Source of the DNA: Sediminibacterium soli
GTDB taxonomy: Bacteria; Bacteroidota; Bacteroidia; Chitinophagales; Chitinophagaceae
Length of the DNA stretch: 64,000 bases
Assembly: GCF_009939225.1 (NCBI RefSeq)
Contig: NZ_JAACJR010000008.1
Span: 741,107 to 805,106, forward strand
Reading direction: 5' to 3'
Positions 8,613 through 17,317 of the stretch are shown piece after piece (position 1 is the stretch's first letter; every line of letters starts with the position of its first letter). The notes under the pieces were generated by a model, which saw nothing but the letters and a program-made list of their open reading frames with translations, was not told the origin of the DNA and did not search any database. Made by a program: the position numbers and the translations under genes.

Positions 8613-10613
8613 CTATTTAAGCACAATCGCCCCCAGTGCAGGGAGTTGAAGTTTCAATTTATACCATTCAGCCCCCTTCTCCACCCGTGTAGCAACGATC
8701 AAAGGATTGAACACATCGCCTGTTCCCCAGAATACCTTGTCATCGCTGTTGAATATCTCTTTCCATTCGGGTTTACCATGCACATGCACTTCCCAGTCGT
8801 TGCGCACAACCGGTGTAAGGTTGAGCACCACAAGCACATTGTCCTTTTCTTTCTTCCCCTTGCGCATATATACGATCACGGATTCGCTCCTGTGGTTAAG
8901 GTCGATCCATTCAAAACCATCCTGTTCAAATTGTTTTTCGTAAAGAGCCGGTTCCGAACGGTACAGTTCGTTCAGCTTCTGTACGCAGTGTTTCAGTCCG
9001 CCGTGACTCACAAATCCCAGCAGGTCCCACTGAAGTTCACTTTTATAATTCCATTCACTGGTAGCGCCGAATTCGTTGCCCATGAACAGCAGTTTGGCGC
9101 CCGGATGCGTGAACATATAGGTGTACAGCGAACGGAGATTGGCGAATTTCTGCCATTCATCGCCCGGCATCTTGTATAGCATAGGACTTTTGCCATGCAC
9201 CACTTCGTCATGGCTTAACGGCAGCATAAAGTTCTCATCGTAGAAATACATCATGCTGAACGAGAATTTATCCTGGTGAAACTGCCGGTAGTAGGCGTCC
9301 ATCTTGAAATAATCGAGTGTATCATGCATCCAGCCCATCATCCATTTCATGCCAAAACCCAGTCCTCCTTCAAAAGTGGGTTTGCTGATGCCCGGCCAGT
9401 CGGTGGCTTCTTCTGCAATGGTCTGTATATCCGGAAAATCGCGGTACAGGGTTTCGTTGAGGTCTTTGATAAAGGCGATGGCTTCGAGATTGCCATTGCC
9501 CCCGTATTCGTTCGGCTCCCACTGGCCCGTATTGCGGCTGTAATCGAGCCGCAGCATCGAACTCACCGCATCCACGCGTAACCCATCAATATGAAACTGT
9601 TCGCACCAGAAACGCGCGCTGCTGATCAGGAACGATTTCACTTCGCCTCTCTTGTAATTGAAGATGTACGAGTTCCAGTCGGGGTGATAGCCTTTGCGCA
9701 TATCGGCGTATTCGTAGGTATGCGTTCCGTCGAACATGAACAGGCCATGCGCATCGTAAGGAAAATGTGAGGGAACCCAATCGAGTATCACACCGATGCC
9801 TGCCTGGTGCAGCGCATCCACCATCGCCGCAAATTCCTGCGGCGATCCAAAACGGGACGTGGGTGCAAAATAACCCGTGCCTTGGTAGCCCCAACTTCCG
9901 TCAAAGGGATGTTCCATTACGGGCATGAACTCCACATGGGTAAAACCCATTTCCTTTACATAGGGAACCAGCCGCTCCGTAAGCTGTGTATAGCTGTTGT
10001 ACAGTTCTTCGTTGTGTCTGTCGGGCCGCATCCAGCTGGCCAGGTGCACTTCGTATACAGAACAGGGCGAGGAAAGCGCGTTATGTGTTTTGCGGGTTTG
10101 CATCCATTCGTCATCCTGCCACCGGTAACCGGTTTGCCAGGTGATGGAGGCGGTATAGGGCCGTTTCTCCCAGAAATGCGCATAGGGATCCCCTTTATCC
10201 AGCTTGATACCTTTGAACCCGTGAATATGGTATTTGTATGCTTCTCCCTCGGCGATTCCCGGTATAAAACCTTCCCAGATACCCGAACGGTCCTGCCGTA
10301 CAAACAAAGGATGCGATTCCTTGTTCCAGTCGTTGAAATAACCCGTTACCGAAACAAAACTGGCATTGGGCGCCCATACCGCAAAATAAGTGCCCGGGGT
10401 ATCCGATACCGCAAGCTGCTTATTGCCCAGTAATTCATACATCCGGTAATTCGTTCCCTGCTGAAAATTGCGGATGTCTTCGTCTGTAAACAGGGAATAA
10501 TTCCATACCGGTTGCCGCTTATCTACAAAATACCTGTCTTCGTATTTTTCCGGTAGTTCGGTTCCAACCTTTGGCTTAGTCTTGTCTCCTGTATTTGTTT
10601 TTGACGATCGCAT
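8613..10613 (-). CDS. glgB: 1,4-alpha-glucan branching enzyme
   Basis: Cleaves alpha-1,4 chains of glycogen and rejoins them as alpha-1,6 branches. The 666 residues contain an N-terminal CBM48 module (about 65-165: GTYFAVWAPNASFVSVTGYF, WEGFIPGIAEGEAYKYHI), a GH13 catalytic barrel and a C-terminal beta domain. Active-site motifs are visible: region I DWVPSHFP, region II GLRVDAVSSM (nucleophile Asp), region III TIAEEATDWPG (acid/base Glu), region IV LSHDEVVHGK. The W-G-Y-Q-G-T-G-Y motif (SWGYQGTGYFAPTSRFG) separates it from debranching enzymes. It is on the same strand as glgA, glgC and the SLC45-like permease but split from them by two plus-strand genes. The start is the ATG at 10613. Confidence 0.96.
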   Translation of the reverse strand: MRSSKTNTGDKTKPKVGTELPEKYEDRYFVDKRQPVWNYSLFTDEDIRNFQQGTNYRMYELLGNKQLAVSDTPGTYFAVWAPNASFVSVTGYFNDWNKESHPLFVRQDRSGIWEGFIPGIAEGEAYKYHIHGFKGIKLDKGDPYAHFWEKRPYTASITWQTGYRWQDDEWMQTRKTHNALSSPCSVYEVHLASWMRPDRHNEELYNSYTQLTERLVPYVKEMGFTHVEFMPVMEHPFDGSWGYQGTGYFAPTSRFGSPQEFAAMVDALHQAGIGVILDWVPSHFPYDAHGLFMFDGTHTYEYADMRKGYHPDWNSYIFNYKRGEVKSFLISSARFWCEQFHIDGLRVDAVSSMLRLDYSRNTGQWEPNEYGGNGNLEAIAFIKDLNETLYRDFPDIQTIAEEATDWPGISKPTFEGGLGFGMKWMMGWMHDTLDYFKMDAYYRQFHQDKFSFSMMYFYDENFMLPLSHDEVVHGKSPMLYKMPGDEWQKFANLRSLYTYMFTHPGAKLLFMGNEFGATSEWNYKSELQWDLLGFVSHGGLKHCVQKLNELYRSEPALYEKQFEQDGFEWIDLNHRSESVIVYMRKGKKEKDNVLVVLNLTPVVRNDWEVHVHGKPEWKEIFNSDDKVFWGTGDVFNPLIVATRVEKGAEWYKLKLQLPALGAIVLK

Positions 10614-10740
10614 AACCGGTTATTTATCAAATAATAAAAATTTCTTAACAGTAATTTATAACTAAATGTTTAGTTTTATAAACAATTGTTATGGATTTTG
10701 CCCCCGGATAGCATCAGTAGAACCAACAACTGCCCAACAA

Positions 10741-13518
10741 ATGAGAAAACCCGTTACTGCGCTCTTCGTCTGCGCCTGTCTGCTTTCGTTTTCAAGTGTA
10801 TTCTCCCAAAGTTCCCTTAAAGGTACTATCAGGGACACCCTCAACAAACAAAATCTTACTAAAGCAACCATTACCGTATTACGCGCCAAAGACTCCATCC
10901 TGGTTACGTTCACCCGCACGGATGCGCAGGGTGCTTTTGGCATGAAGAACCTGGCGGCCGGCAACTACATCATGCTGGTTTCCTATCCCAGCTATGCGGA
11001 TTACGTGGAGAATTTTACGCTGGAGTCCGGCAAGGACAGGGATTTCGGCACCCTGCCGGTGATCACCAGGGCCAACCTGTTGCAGGAAGTGATCGTACGA
11101 CAGCGGATATCGGCGATACGGGTAAAAGGCGATACCACCGAATACCGGGCAGACAGCTTTCATGTTGGACCCAATGCCGACGCGCAGGAGCTGCTGCGGA
11201 AACTTCCGGGCATACAGGTAAACAGCAAGGGCGAAATAACGGCACAGGGAGAAAAAGTGCAGAAAGTGCTGGTGGATGGCGAGGAATTCTTCAGCGACGA
11301 CCCGGCCGTGGTTACCAAGAACCTGCGGGCCGATGCGATCGACAAGGTGCAGACCTTCGATAAAAAAAGCGACCAGGCTGCTTTTACGGGTATCGACGAC
11401 GGACAAAAGATCAAGACCATCAATTTTCAGCTGAAAGAAGATAAAAAGAAAGGCTATTTCGGCAAAGTGGAAGCCGGTACCGATTTCGATAAATACCGTT
11501 ATGGCAAACTGCTGCTGAATGCTTTTAAAGGAAAAAGAAAAATATCGGGTTACCTTACTACGGACAACACCAAATTCGAATCGCTGAACTGGGATGAGAG
11601 CCGTAACTACGGCGGTGACGCCAATACCACCACGCAGATCAACGACGACGGCGGTATCATGATCTTTTCGCAGGGAGACGATTTCAGCTGGGGACGCGGT
11701 TTCCCCACATCGTATACCGGCGGCCTGCATTTCAGCAACAAATGGAACCAGGACAAACACAACAGCAACAATACCTACCAGTACAATAACCTGAACGTAA
11801 AAGGCATTACCACCACCGATATGCGCAACCTGCTGCCGGGCAGCAACAGTTTCAACAGCAAAACCGTGCAGGACCAGGTGAGCGATAAGAAACGGCACAA
11901 ACTTACCAGCATTTACGAATGGCAGATCGATTCTTCCAGTTCGCTGAAGCTGACGGTGCGTGCATCGGATGTAAAGGGCTATTCGGTAACAAAATACCAG
12001 GGACAGTCCATCGACCAGAACGGCAATATCGTGAACCAGAGCGACAGAACGACGAATGGCGATGATGACAACACCACGTTCAACAACAACATCTACTGGC
12101 GCAAGAAATTCAAAAAATCGGGGCGTACGATCTCATTGAACAGCGACCTCAATTTCAACAACCGTACGCAGAACTCTTTTTTGCTGGCCAGGAACAGTTT
12201 CTTTGATAAAACAGGGGCTTTGATCAGCAGCCAGGCGGTTGACCAGCTGAAAGTGAACAAGCAGGATGCCAGCACCGTCAATTCGCTGGTAACCTATACC
12301 GAGCCTTTGTGGAAGAACACTTTCCTGGTATTGAATTACCGGCTTAACCTGAACAGGAACGATGCGGAAAGAAACACGTTCAACAAAGACGGCACGGGCA
12401 AATACACAACGCTGGTGGATTCGCTCAGCAACCATTTTATCTTCAATACAACCAGTCATCTGGGAAGCGTTAACTTCCGGTACAATGTAAAGAAAGTGAA
12501 CTTCTCGGTGGGCTCGGGCATAGGCTCCTCCACCTACCATATGAAAGATGTGCGCAAGAACGCAGACCGCGAAGTGGTGTTCAACAATTTCATACCTGCC
12601 CTGTCTTTTAACTACACCCCCAAAATGCAGCGCAGGGTTACTTTCAACTACTCGGGCACCACGCAGAACCCTACGCTTGCGCAGATACAGCCATTGATCG
12701 ATAACACAGACCCGCTGAACATTACCATCGGCAATGCAGGTCTGAAACAGGCTTTCCAGCACAATTTCAGTTTCAGGGCATCGGATTTTAAAGTACTGAA
12801 AAGCCGGAGCATGTCGATCAACATGAACTATTCCAAAACAGACAATGCCATTTCCAATGCCAGTACGGTTGACAGCCTTAACAGGCGGGTGAACCAGTCT
12901 GTTAACATTGACGGCAACTATAGCTGGAATGTATCTGCAGGGTATGGCTTTGAAATAATACCATCGCTTAACCTGAACTTTAATGTGGGACCGAGCAAGA
13001 ACAGGTATGTGAGCTATGTGAACAACATAAAAAATACCACTACAAACAACAATATCAACCTTGGCCTGTTCGCTGGCTACTGGGCCGATAAATTTGTCAA
13101 TTTCTGGATGAACTTCAATGCCAACTACGTGAACTCGATTTCTTCCATACAGTCGAATATTGCCACGCGTTACTGGTCGTACAGCACCTACGCAAACGTT
13201 CAGCTGCGTTTCAAAAAAGCAAAGTTTTTTGTTGACCTCAATGCGGAAGGCAATTTCTACCAGAAAACGCAGGCTTTTGCCGGTCAGCCCAATGTGCTGG
13301 CGATCAATCCAACGCTTCGCAAGGTGTTCACCAAAAGCGATGCATGGGAGGTAAAACTGTATATCAACGACCTGCTTAACCAGAACCAGGGTGTAAGCCG
13401 CAGTGTGAACAGCAATTTCCAGACGGCAACCACCTACCAGACCATTCAACGCTATTTCATGCTCTCGCTGGCATATAATTTCAACAAGAACGGTAAACCC
13501 CAAAACGCAGGCTTCTAA
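10741..13518 (+). CDS. TonB-dependent-receptor-like outer membrane barrel protein
   Basis: A 925-residue outer membrane protein. It has signal peptide MRKPVTALFVCACLLSFSSVFSQ, then a carboxypeptidase-regulatory-like beta-sandwich (about 25-105: LKGTIRDTLNKQNLTKATITV). A plug-like region follows (about 130-215, including LLRKLPGIQVNSKGEITAQG and VLVDGEEFFSDDPAVVTKNL) and then a large barrel rich in Asn, Tyr and aromatic strand ends. It belongs to the Bacteroidota group of outer membrane beta-barrel proteins that resemble TonB-dependent receptors; no substrate can be assigned. Upstream in-frame codons from 10666 are excluded because they precede the signal peptide. The stop overlaps the next start as TAATG (13516-13520), implying translational coupling with the GLPGLI protein. 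Confidence 0.88.
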   Translation: MRKPVTALFVCACLLSFSSVFSQSSLKGTIRDTLNKQNLTKATITVLRAKDSILVTFTRTDAQGAFGMKNLAAGNYIMLVSYPSYADYVENFTLESGKDRDFGTLPVITRANLLQEVIVRQRISAIRVKGDTTEYRADSFHVGPNADAQELLRKLPGIQVNSKGEITAQGEKVQKVLVDGEEFFSDDPAVVTKNLRADAIDKVQTFDKKSDQAAFTGIDDGQKIKTINFQLKEDKKKGYFGKVEAGTDFDKYRYGKLLLNAFKGKRKISGYLTTDNTKFESLNWDESRNYGGDANTTTQINDDGGIMIFSQGDDFSWGRGFPTSYTGGLHFSNKWNQDKHNSNNTYQYNNLNVKGITTTDMRNLLPGSNSFNSKTVQDQVSDKKRHKLTSIYEWQIDSSSSLKLTVRASDVKGYSVTKYQGQSIDQNGNIVNQSDRTTNGDDDNTTFNNNIYWRKKFKKSGRTISLNSDLNFNNRTQNSFLLARNSFFDKTGALISSQAVDQLKVNKQDASTVNSLVTYTEPLWKNTFLVLNYRLNLNRNDAERNTFNKDGTGKYTTLVDSLSNHFIFNTTSHLGSVNFRYNVKKVNFSVGSGIGSSTYHMKDVRKNADREVVFNNFIPALSFNYTPKMQRRVTFNYSGTTQNPTLAQIQPLIDNTDPLNITIGNAGLKQAFQHNFSFRASDFKVLKSRSMSINMNYSKTDNAISNASTVDSLNRRVNQSVNIDGNYSWNVSAGYGFEIIPSLNLNFNVGPSKNRYVSYVNNIKNTTTNNNINLGLFAGYWADKFVNFWMNFNANYVNSISSIQSNIATRYWSYSTYANVQLRFKKAKFFVDLNAEGNFYQKTQAFAGQPNVLAINPTLRKVFTKSDAWEVKLYINDLLNQNQGVSRSVNSNFQTATTYQTIQRYFMLSLAYNFNKNGKPQNAGF

Positions 13519-14261
13519 TGAAAAAGATATTTTTAACAGCCCTGGTGGCCACGGCCCTTACGGCTTCGGCACAAACACAATTTGTTACATCGGGTCGGGT
13601 GGAGTACGAGAAAAAGATCAACCAGCATAAGATGGTGGAAGACGCTGCCGAAAACAATGTGTGGATGCAGACGATGCTGAAAGCCTACCCCAAAACGCTG
13701 ACCGATGTGTACGAGCTCCGTTTCAACCAGGATAAATCGGCCTATAAGCTCGCAAAGGAAAATTCCGATAACAAATACATCATGTGGGGCACCAAGCCTA
13801 CCGAAACGGATGTAACGCTGCAGGATATGCAGACCGGTAACACCTCTACCCAAAGAGAGGTTTTCGAAAACACCTATGTGATCAAAGACAGCCTTCGCAA
13901 CCTGGAATGGCGTATCACCGACGAAACCCGCACCATTGCCGGCTTTGAATGCAGGAAAGCGGTGACCAGGATCTGCGATTCCGTATACGTGGTGGCTTTT
14001 TATACCGACCAGATACCGGTAAGCAGCGGCCCCGAAACCTTTGGCGGGTTGCCCGGACTGATCCTGGGACTGGCGGTGCCGCGGTTGTACACCACCTGGT
14101 TCGCCACCAAACTCGAACTATCCGAACCTACCGCCACGCAGCTGAACCCGGTGCAGAAAGGTAAAAAACTGAACTGGGCACAGCTCTATGCAGAACTGAG
14201 AAAGGGAATGAAAGACTGGGGAAAGGAAGCGGAGAAAAGATTGTGGATCATCTCGCTGTGA
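13518..14261 (+). CDS. GLPGLI family protein
   Basis: A 247-residue exported protein of the GLPGLI family (TIGR01200), whose name motif appears as FGGLPGLILGLAVPR at about residues 173-187. A short signal peptide (MKKIFLTALVATALTASAQ) precedes it. The region before the motif (GFECRKAVTR ... YVVAFYTDQIPVSSGPETF) is also typical of the family. The function is unknown; members are usually found beside TonB-dependent-receptor-like proteins, as here, where the start codon overlaps the stop of the barrel gene. An accessory role for that barrel in the periplasm or at the outer membrane is inference from this pairing. Confidence 0.93.
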   Translation: MKKIFLTALVATALTASAQTQFVTSGRVEYEKKINQHKMVEDAAENNVWMQTMLKAYPKTLTDVYELRFNQDKSAYKLAKENSDNKYIMWGTKPTETDVTLQDMQTGNTSTQREVFENTYVIKDSLRNLEWRITDETRTIAGFECRKAVTRICDSVYVVAFYTDQIPVSSGPETFGGLPGLILGLAVPRLYTTWFATKLELSEPTATQLNPVQKGKKLNWAQLYAELRKGMKDWGKEAEKRLWIISL

Positions 14262-14283
14262 GCATACGGGAGCAATGAATAAG

Positions 14284-14457
14284 GGAACAGAAGAACAAGG
14301 AGCAAGGAACAGGGGAAGAAGGGAACAGATGATCGGATAAGATTTTAAATGTACTATGTAATAGTCAGGACTTGATCTGACAGGTAAGGTTTTTTCAAGC
14401 TGCTGTTTTTTCTCCGATCGCCGTTCTTCTATTCCCTGCTCCTTGTTCTTCTGTTCC
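14284..14457. repeat. Long inverted repeat of purine-rich words between convergent genes
   Basis: The arm at 14284-14309 and the arm at 14432-14457 are inverted copies, 26 bp with one mismatch; GATCGGA (14331-14337) and TCCGATC (14412-14418) extend the pairing inside. The word GAACAAGGAGCAAGGAAC is the same family as in 6542-6730. The loop interior holds no gene. May act as a bidirectional terminator for the GLPGLI and permease genes, although no simple T-run marks it. Confidence 0.75.
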
Positions 14458-14475
14458 ACATGCCTGCTCCGTAAA

Positions 14476-15813
14476 TCATACTTCCGGCGCTTTGTGCTCC
14501 TTTACAAACACCAGGCAGGCCACTGCCGCCAGGCAAAGTAAACCGCCGCCCACCGCCACTGCCAGCAGCCTGTCGTTATGCAGTACCTGCTTCATGATGC
14601 TGCCAAAGAACAGGGAAGCGATGATCTCGGGTAATACGATAAAGAAATTAAAGATGCCCATGTAAATGCCGATCTTGTTTTCGGGCAAACTGCCGGCGAG
14701 CATGGAATAGGGCATGGAAAGGATCGATGCCCAGGCAATGCCCACCATACCCATGGCCACATACAGGTAAGCCGGATCCTGGATATGATCTACCGCCAGC
14801 AAACCCACACCGCCGATCAGCAGGCAGAGCGTATGCGTTATTTTTTTTCCGAACATACCCACCAGGGAAGGCAGGGCAAAAGAAAAGATGAAAGTTACCA
14901 GGTTCAGTATCGCCGATGTGGTGTTGGCATATTCCAGACCTTTTGTATACACTTCGGCGCTGGTTTGCGGATCGCCATGGAATAGCTCGGCGGCCACACC
15001 GGTGCTGTAGTAGAACCACATCAGGAACAGACCCGGCCAGGTCAGGAAATTCACCAGGGCAAGCCGTTTCATCTGCGAAGGCATATGGGCAATAGACGAA
15101 AAAATCTCTTTCACGCCCCCGGAAAAACCTTTGTTGGATGCCGCAAGCTTTTGTTTCCAGTCGGGATCTGCCGGCGGGTACTCCTTGCTTCTGAACACCG
15201 TGTACAATACCGCCAGCAGGAATACGGCGCCGCCGATATAGAACGACAGCATGATGTTCTGCGGAATAGCGGAACCCGATTTGTCTCTCGACACCCCAAA
15301 CCATTCCACCAGTTTCTGCGGAAGGTAGCCGGCCACAAAAGAAGCCAGGCCGATGAACATGCTCTGCATCGCAAAACCGAAAGGCCGCTGTTTTTCGTCG
15401 AGGTTATCCGCCACAAATGCGCGGAACGGCTCCATGCTGATATTGATACAGGAATCGAGTATCCATAACGTGCCCGCCGCCATCCATACAGCCGAAGCAT
15501 TGGGCATAACGAACAATGCCAGCGAACTCAATACCGCACCGATCAGGAAAAAAGGACGGCGGCGGCCCAGCCTGGGGTGCCAGGTACGATCGCTCAGATA
15601 GCCGATGATGGGCTGAACGATCAATCCTGTCATGGGAGCGGCAAGCCATAACCCCGGTATCTGTTCAGGCGATGCGCCGAGGTATTCATAGATGGCGCTC
15701 ATATTGCCCATCTGCAGGCTCCAGCCGAACTGGATACCAAAAAAACCAAAACACATGTTCCATATCTGCCAGAAACCAAGCCTGGGTTTGATGCCGGTGT
15801 ATGCGGTTGACAT
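14476..15813 (-). CDS. SLC45-type MFS sugar transporter
   Basis: A 445-residue inner membrane permease with about 12 transmembrane segments. The opening FGFFGIQFGWSLQMGNMSAI, the loop GYLSDRTWHPRLGRRRPFFLIG (MFS motif A with the extended Arg-rich loop) and DSCINISMEPFRAFVADNL are characteristic of the glycoside-pentoside-hexuronide/SLC45 (sucrose, maltose) group. It is the last gene of the minus-strand run glgA-glgC-permease, 87 bp behind glgC. This supports a role in maltose or glucose-disaccharide uptake feeding glycogen metabolism; the precise sugar is inferred, not shown. Confidence 0.88.
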   Translation of the reverse strand: MSTAYTGIKPRLGFWQIWNMCFGFFGIQFGWSLQMGNMSAIYEYLGASPEQIPGLWLAAPMTGLIVQPIIGYLSDRTWHPRLGRRRPFFLIGAVLSSLALFVMPNASAVWMAAGTLWILDSCINISMEPFRAFVADNLDEKQRPFGFAMQSMFIGLASFVAGYLPQKLVEWFGVSRDKSGSAIPQNIMLSFYIGGAVFLLAVLYTVFRSKEYPPADPDWKQKLAASNKGFSGGVKEIFSSIAHMPSQMKRLALVNFLTWPGLFLMWFYYSTGVAAELFHGDPQTSAEVYTKGLEYANTTSAILNLVTFIFSFALPSLVGMFGKKITHTLCLLIGGVGLLAVDHIQDPAYLYVAMGMVGIAWASILSMPYSMLAGSLPENKIGIYMGIFNFFIVLPEIIASLFFGSIMKQVLHNDRLLAVAVGGGLLCLAAVACLVFVKEHKAPEV

Positions 15814-15900
15814 AACGCGTTTTTAGCAATCGGGGGATCCGGGCCCGGGCTGCAGCTGTACGTTTTGGCTACAGTTGCAAACAACAGCCGGACCGGTTAA

Positions 15901-17184
15901 TTAAATCACAAATCCATCGGGCAGTACAGCAGTCTTTTTTACCACTACAATACCATCCTTTACCGTATACAATGCATGATCGGTATTGGCCAGGTGCTTT
16001 CCGCCGTTGATGCGCACATCGTTGCCGATACGGCAGTTCTTATCGATGATCGCATCTTTGATATAACAACGCTCTCCTATGCCTATCCTGGGCAATCCTT
16101 TCACCGAATCATAGTCCATCTCCTCTATGGTTTCGTAATAATCGTTACCCATGATATAGGCATTTACAATGGTGGTACCATGACCGATCCTTGCCCGGAT
16201 GCCCACCACGCTTTGTTCGATACGGCTTGCATGGATGATGGAGCCTTCTGCAATGATGGTTTTCTCGAGCGTGGTGCCGCTGATCTTTGCCGGCGGCAGC
16301 ATTCTGGCACGGCTGTATACGGTTTTGTTGTTGTCGAAAAGATTGAACGGCGGTATCTCCTGTGTAAGCGCCAGGTTGGCTTCGTAAAAAGAATAGATAT
16401 TACCGATATCGGTCCAGTAACCCTCGTACTGGTAACTGGCCACTTTATAACCGGAGATGGAATTGGGTATGATCTCCTTGCCAAAATCGGTTGCCTGCGG
16501 GTGGTGCGAGGTAAGCAGGTCGTACAGTACCTGTTTGGTAAATATATAGATACCCATCGATGCCAGGTAATGCCTGCCCAGTCTTTGCATATCCGCACCG
16601 GTATCGCTCACCCATTCGGGCAACAGATCCGCTTTGGGTTTTTCGATAAAGGAAGTGATCATGCTTTCGGAATTCGTTTTCAGGATGCCGAACTCCGGCG
16701 CGTCTCTTGCATCAACCGGTATGGTTGCAATGGTGATATCCGCATTTCCCGCTTTATGCGCATTCAGCATTTCGGAAAAATCCATCTGGTAAAGCTGGTC
16801 GCCGCTCAGGATCAGTATGTATTCGAATTCCAGGTTGGAGATATGCCGCAAAGACTGCCGCACCGCATCTGCCGTGCCCTGGAACCAGCCGGGGTTATCA
16901 GGTGTCTGTTCCGCGGCGAGTATATCCACGAAGCCCGTACTGAAAGCGCTGAAATGATAGGTGTTCTTGATATGCTTGTTGAGCGATGCCGAATTGAACT
17001 GCGTCAGCACGAACATGCGGTTGATATTGCTGTTGATGCAGTTGCTGATGGGTATATCCACCAGCCTGTATTTGCCCGCGATAGGCACCGCCGGTTTGGA
17101 GCGGCTCGCGGTAAGCGGATACAAACGGCTGCCGGCTCCCCCACCGAGGATCACCGCTACTACTGATGTTGATATACCTGTCAT
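15901..17184 (-). CDS. glgC: Glucose-1-phosphate adenylyltransferase
   Basis: Makes ADP-glucose from glucose 1-phosphate and ATP, the committed step of bacterial glycogen synthesis. The 427 residues open with the nucleotidyltransferase motif VVAVILGGGAGSRLYPLT, followed by SKPAVPIAGKYRLVDIPISN. Other landmarks are the GWFQGTADAVRQ substrate loop, ILSGDQLYQMDF (metal-binding Asp in SGDQ), FIEKP, and GYWTDIG near the middle. A C-terminal left-handed beta-helix (IIAEGSIIHASRIEQSVVGIRARIGHG) forms the regulatory domain. It lies between glgA and the SLC45-like permease on the same strand. Confidence 0.96.
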   Translation of the reverse strand: MTGISTSVVAVILGGGAGSRLYPLTASRSKPAVPIAGKYRLVDIPISNCINSNINRMFVLTQFNSASLNKHIKNTYHFSAFSTGFVDILAAEQTPDNPGWFQGTADAVRQSLRHISNLEFEYILILSGDQLYQMDFSEMLNAHKAGNADITIATIPVDARDAPEFGILKTNSESMITSFIEKPKADLLPEWVSDTGADMQRLGRHYLASMGIYIFTKQVLYDLLTSHHPQATDFGKEIIPNSISGYKVASYQYEGYWTDIGNIYSFYEANLALTQEIPPFNLFDNNKTVYSRARMLPPAKISGTTLEKTIIAEGSIIHASRIEQSVVGIRARIGHGTTIVNAYIMGNDYYETIEEMDYDSVKGLPRIGIGERCYIKDAIIDKNCRIGNDVRINGGKHLANTDHALYTVKDGIVVVKKTAVLPDGFVI

Positions 17185-17317
17185 GATATTTGGTTAAATA
17201 TGAGTTGTATGCTTACAAGTTACATGTAATAAATGATCGCAATACGCAACGGGTGTTAAGTTATGGAATGTTCCCTGCATCCTGGCACACCGACTAAAAC
17301 TCTCAGTCCAGCACCCG

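Noticed and set aside
10666..10740. Upstream 25-codon extension of the barrel protein
   Set aside because: It precedes a clear signal peptide that begins at 10741.
12133..13503. Very long antisense frame (456 codons) opposite the barrel gene
   Set aside because: The opposite strand has a signal peptide, domain motifs and coupling to GLPGLI; the antisense frame is a composition effect of the sense codons. The same holds for the long antisense frames opposite glgC, lepB and the 52185-54524 receptor gene.
15837..15858. GGATCC, GGGCCC, CCCGGG, CTGCAG and CAGCTG sites crowded together, resembling a cloning-vector polylinker
   Set aside because: The flanking glgC and permease genes are a coherent genomic run on both sides and no vector sequence follows, so a GC-rich chance cluster is more likely than contamination.
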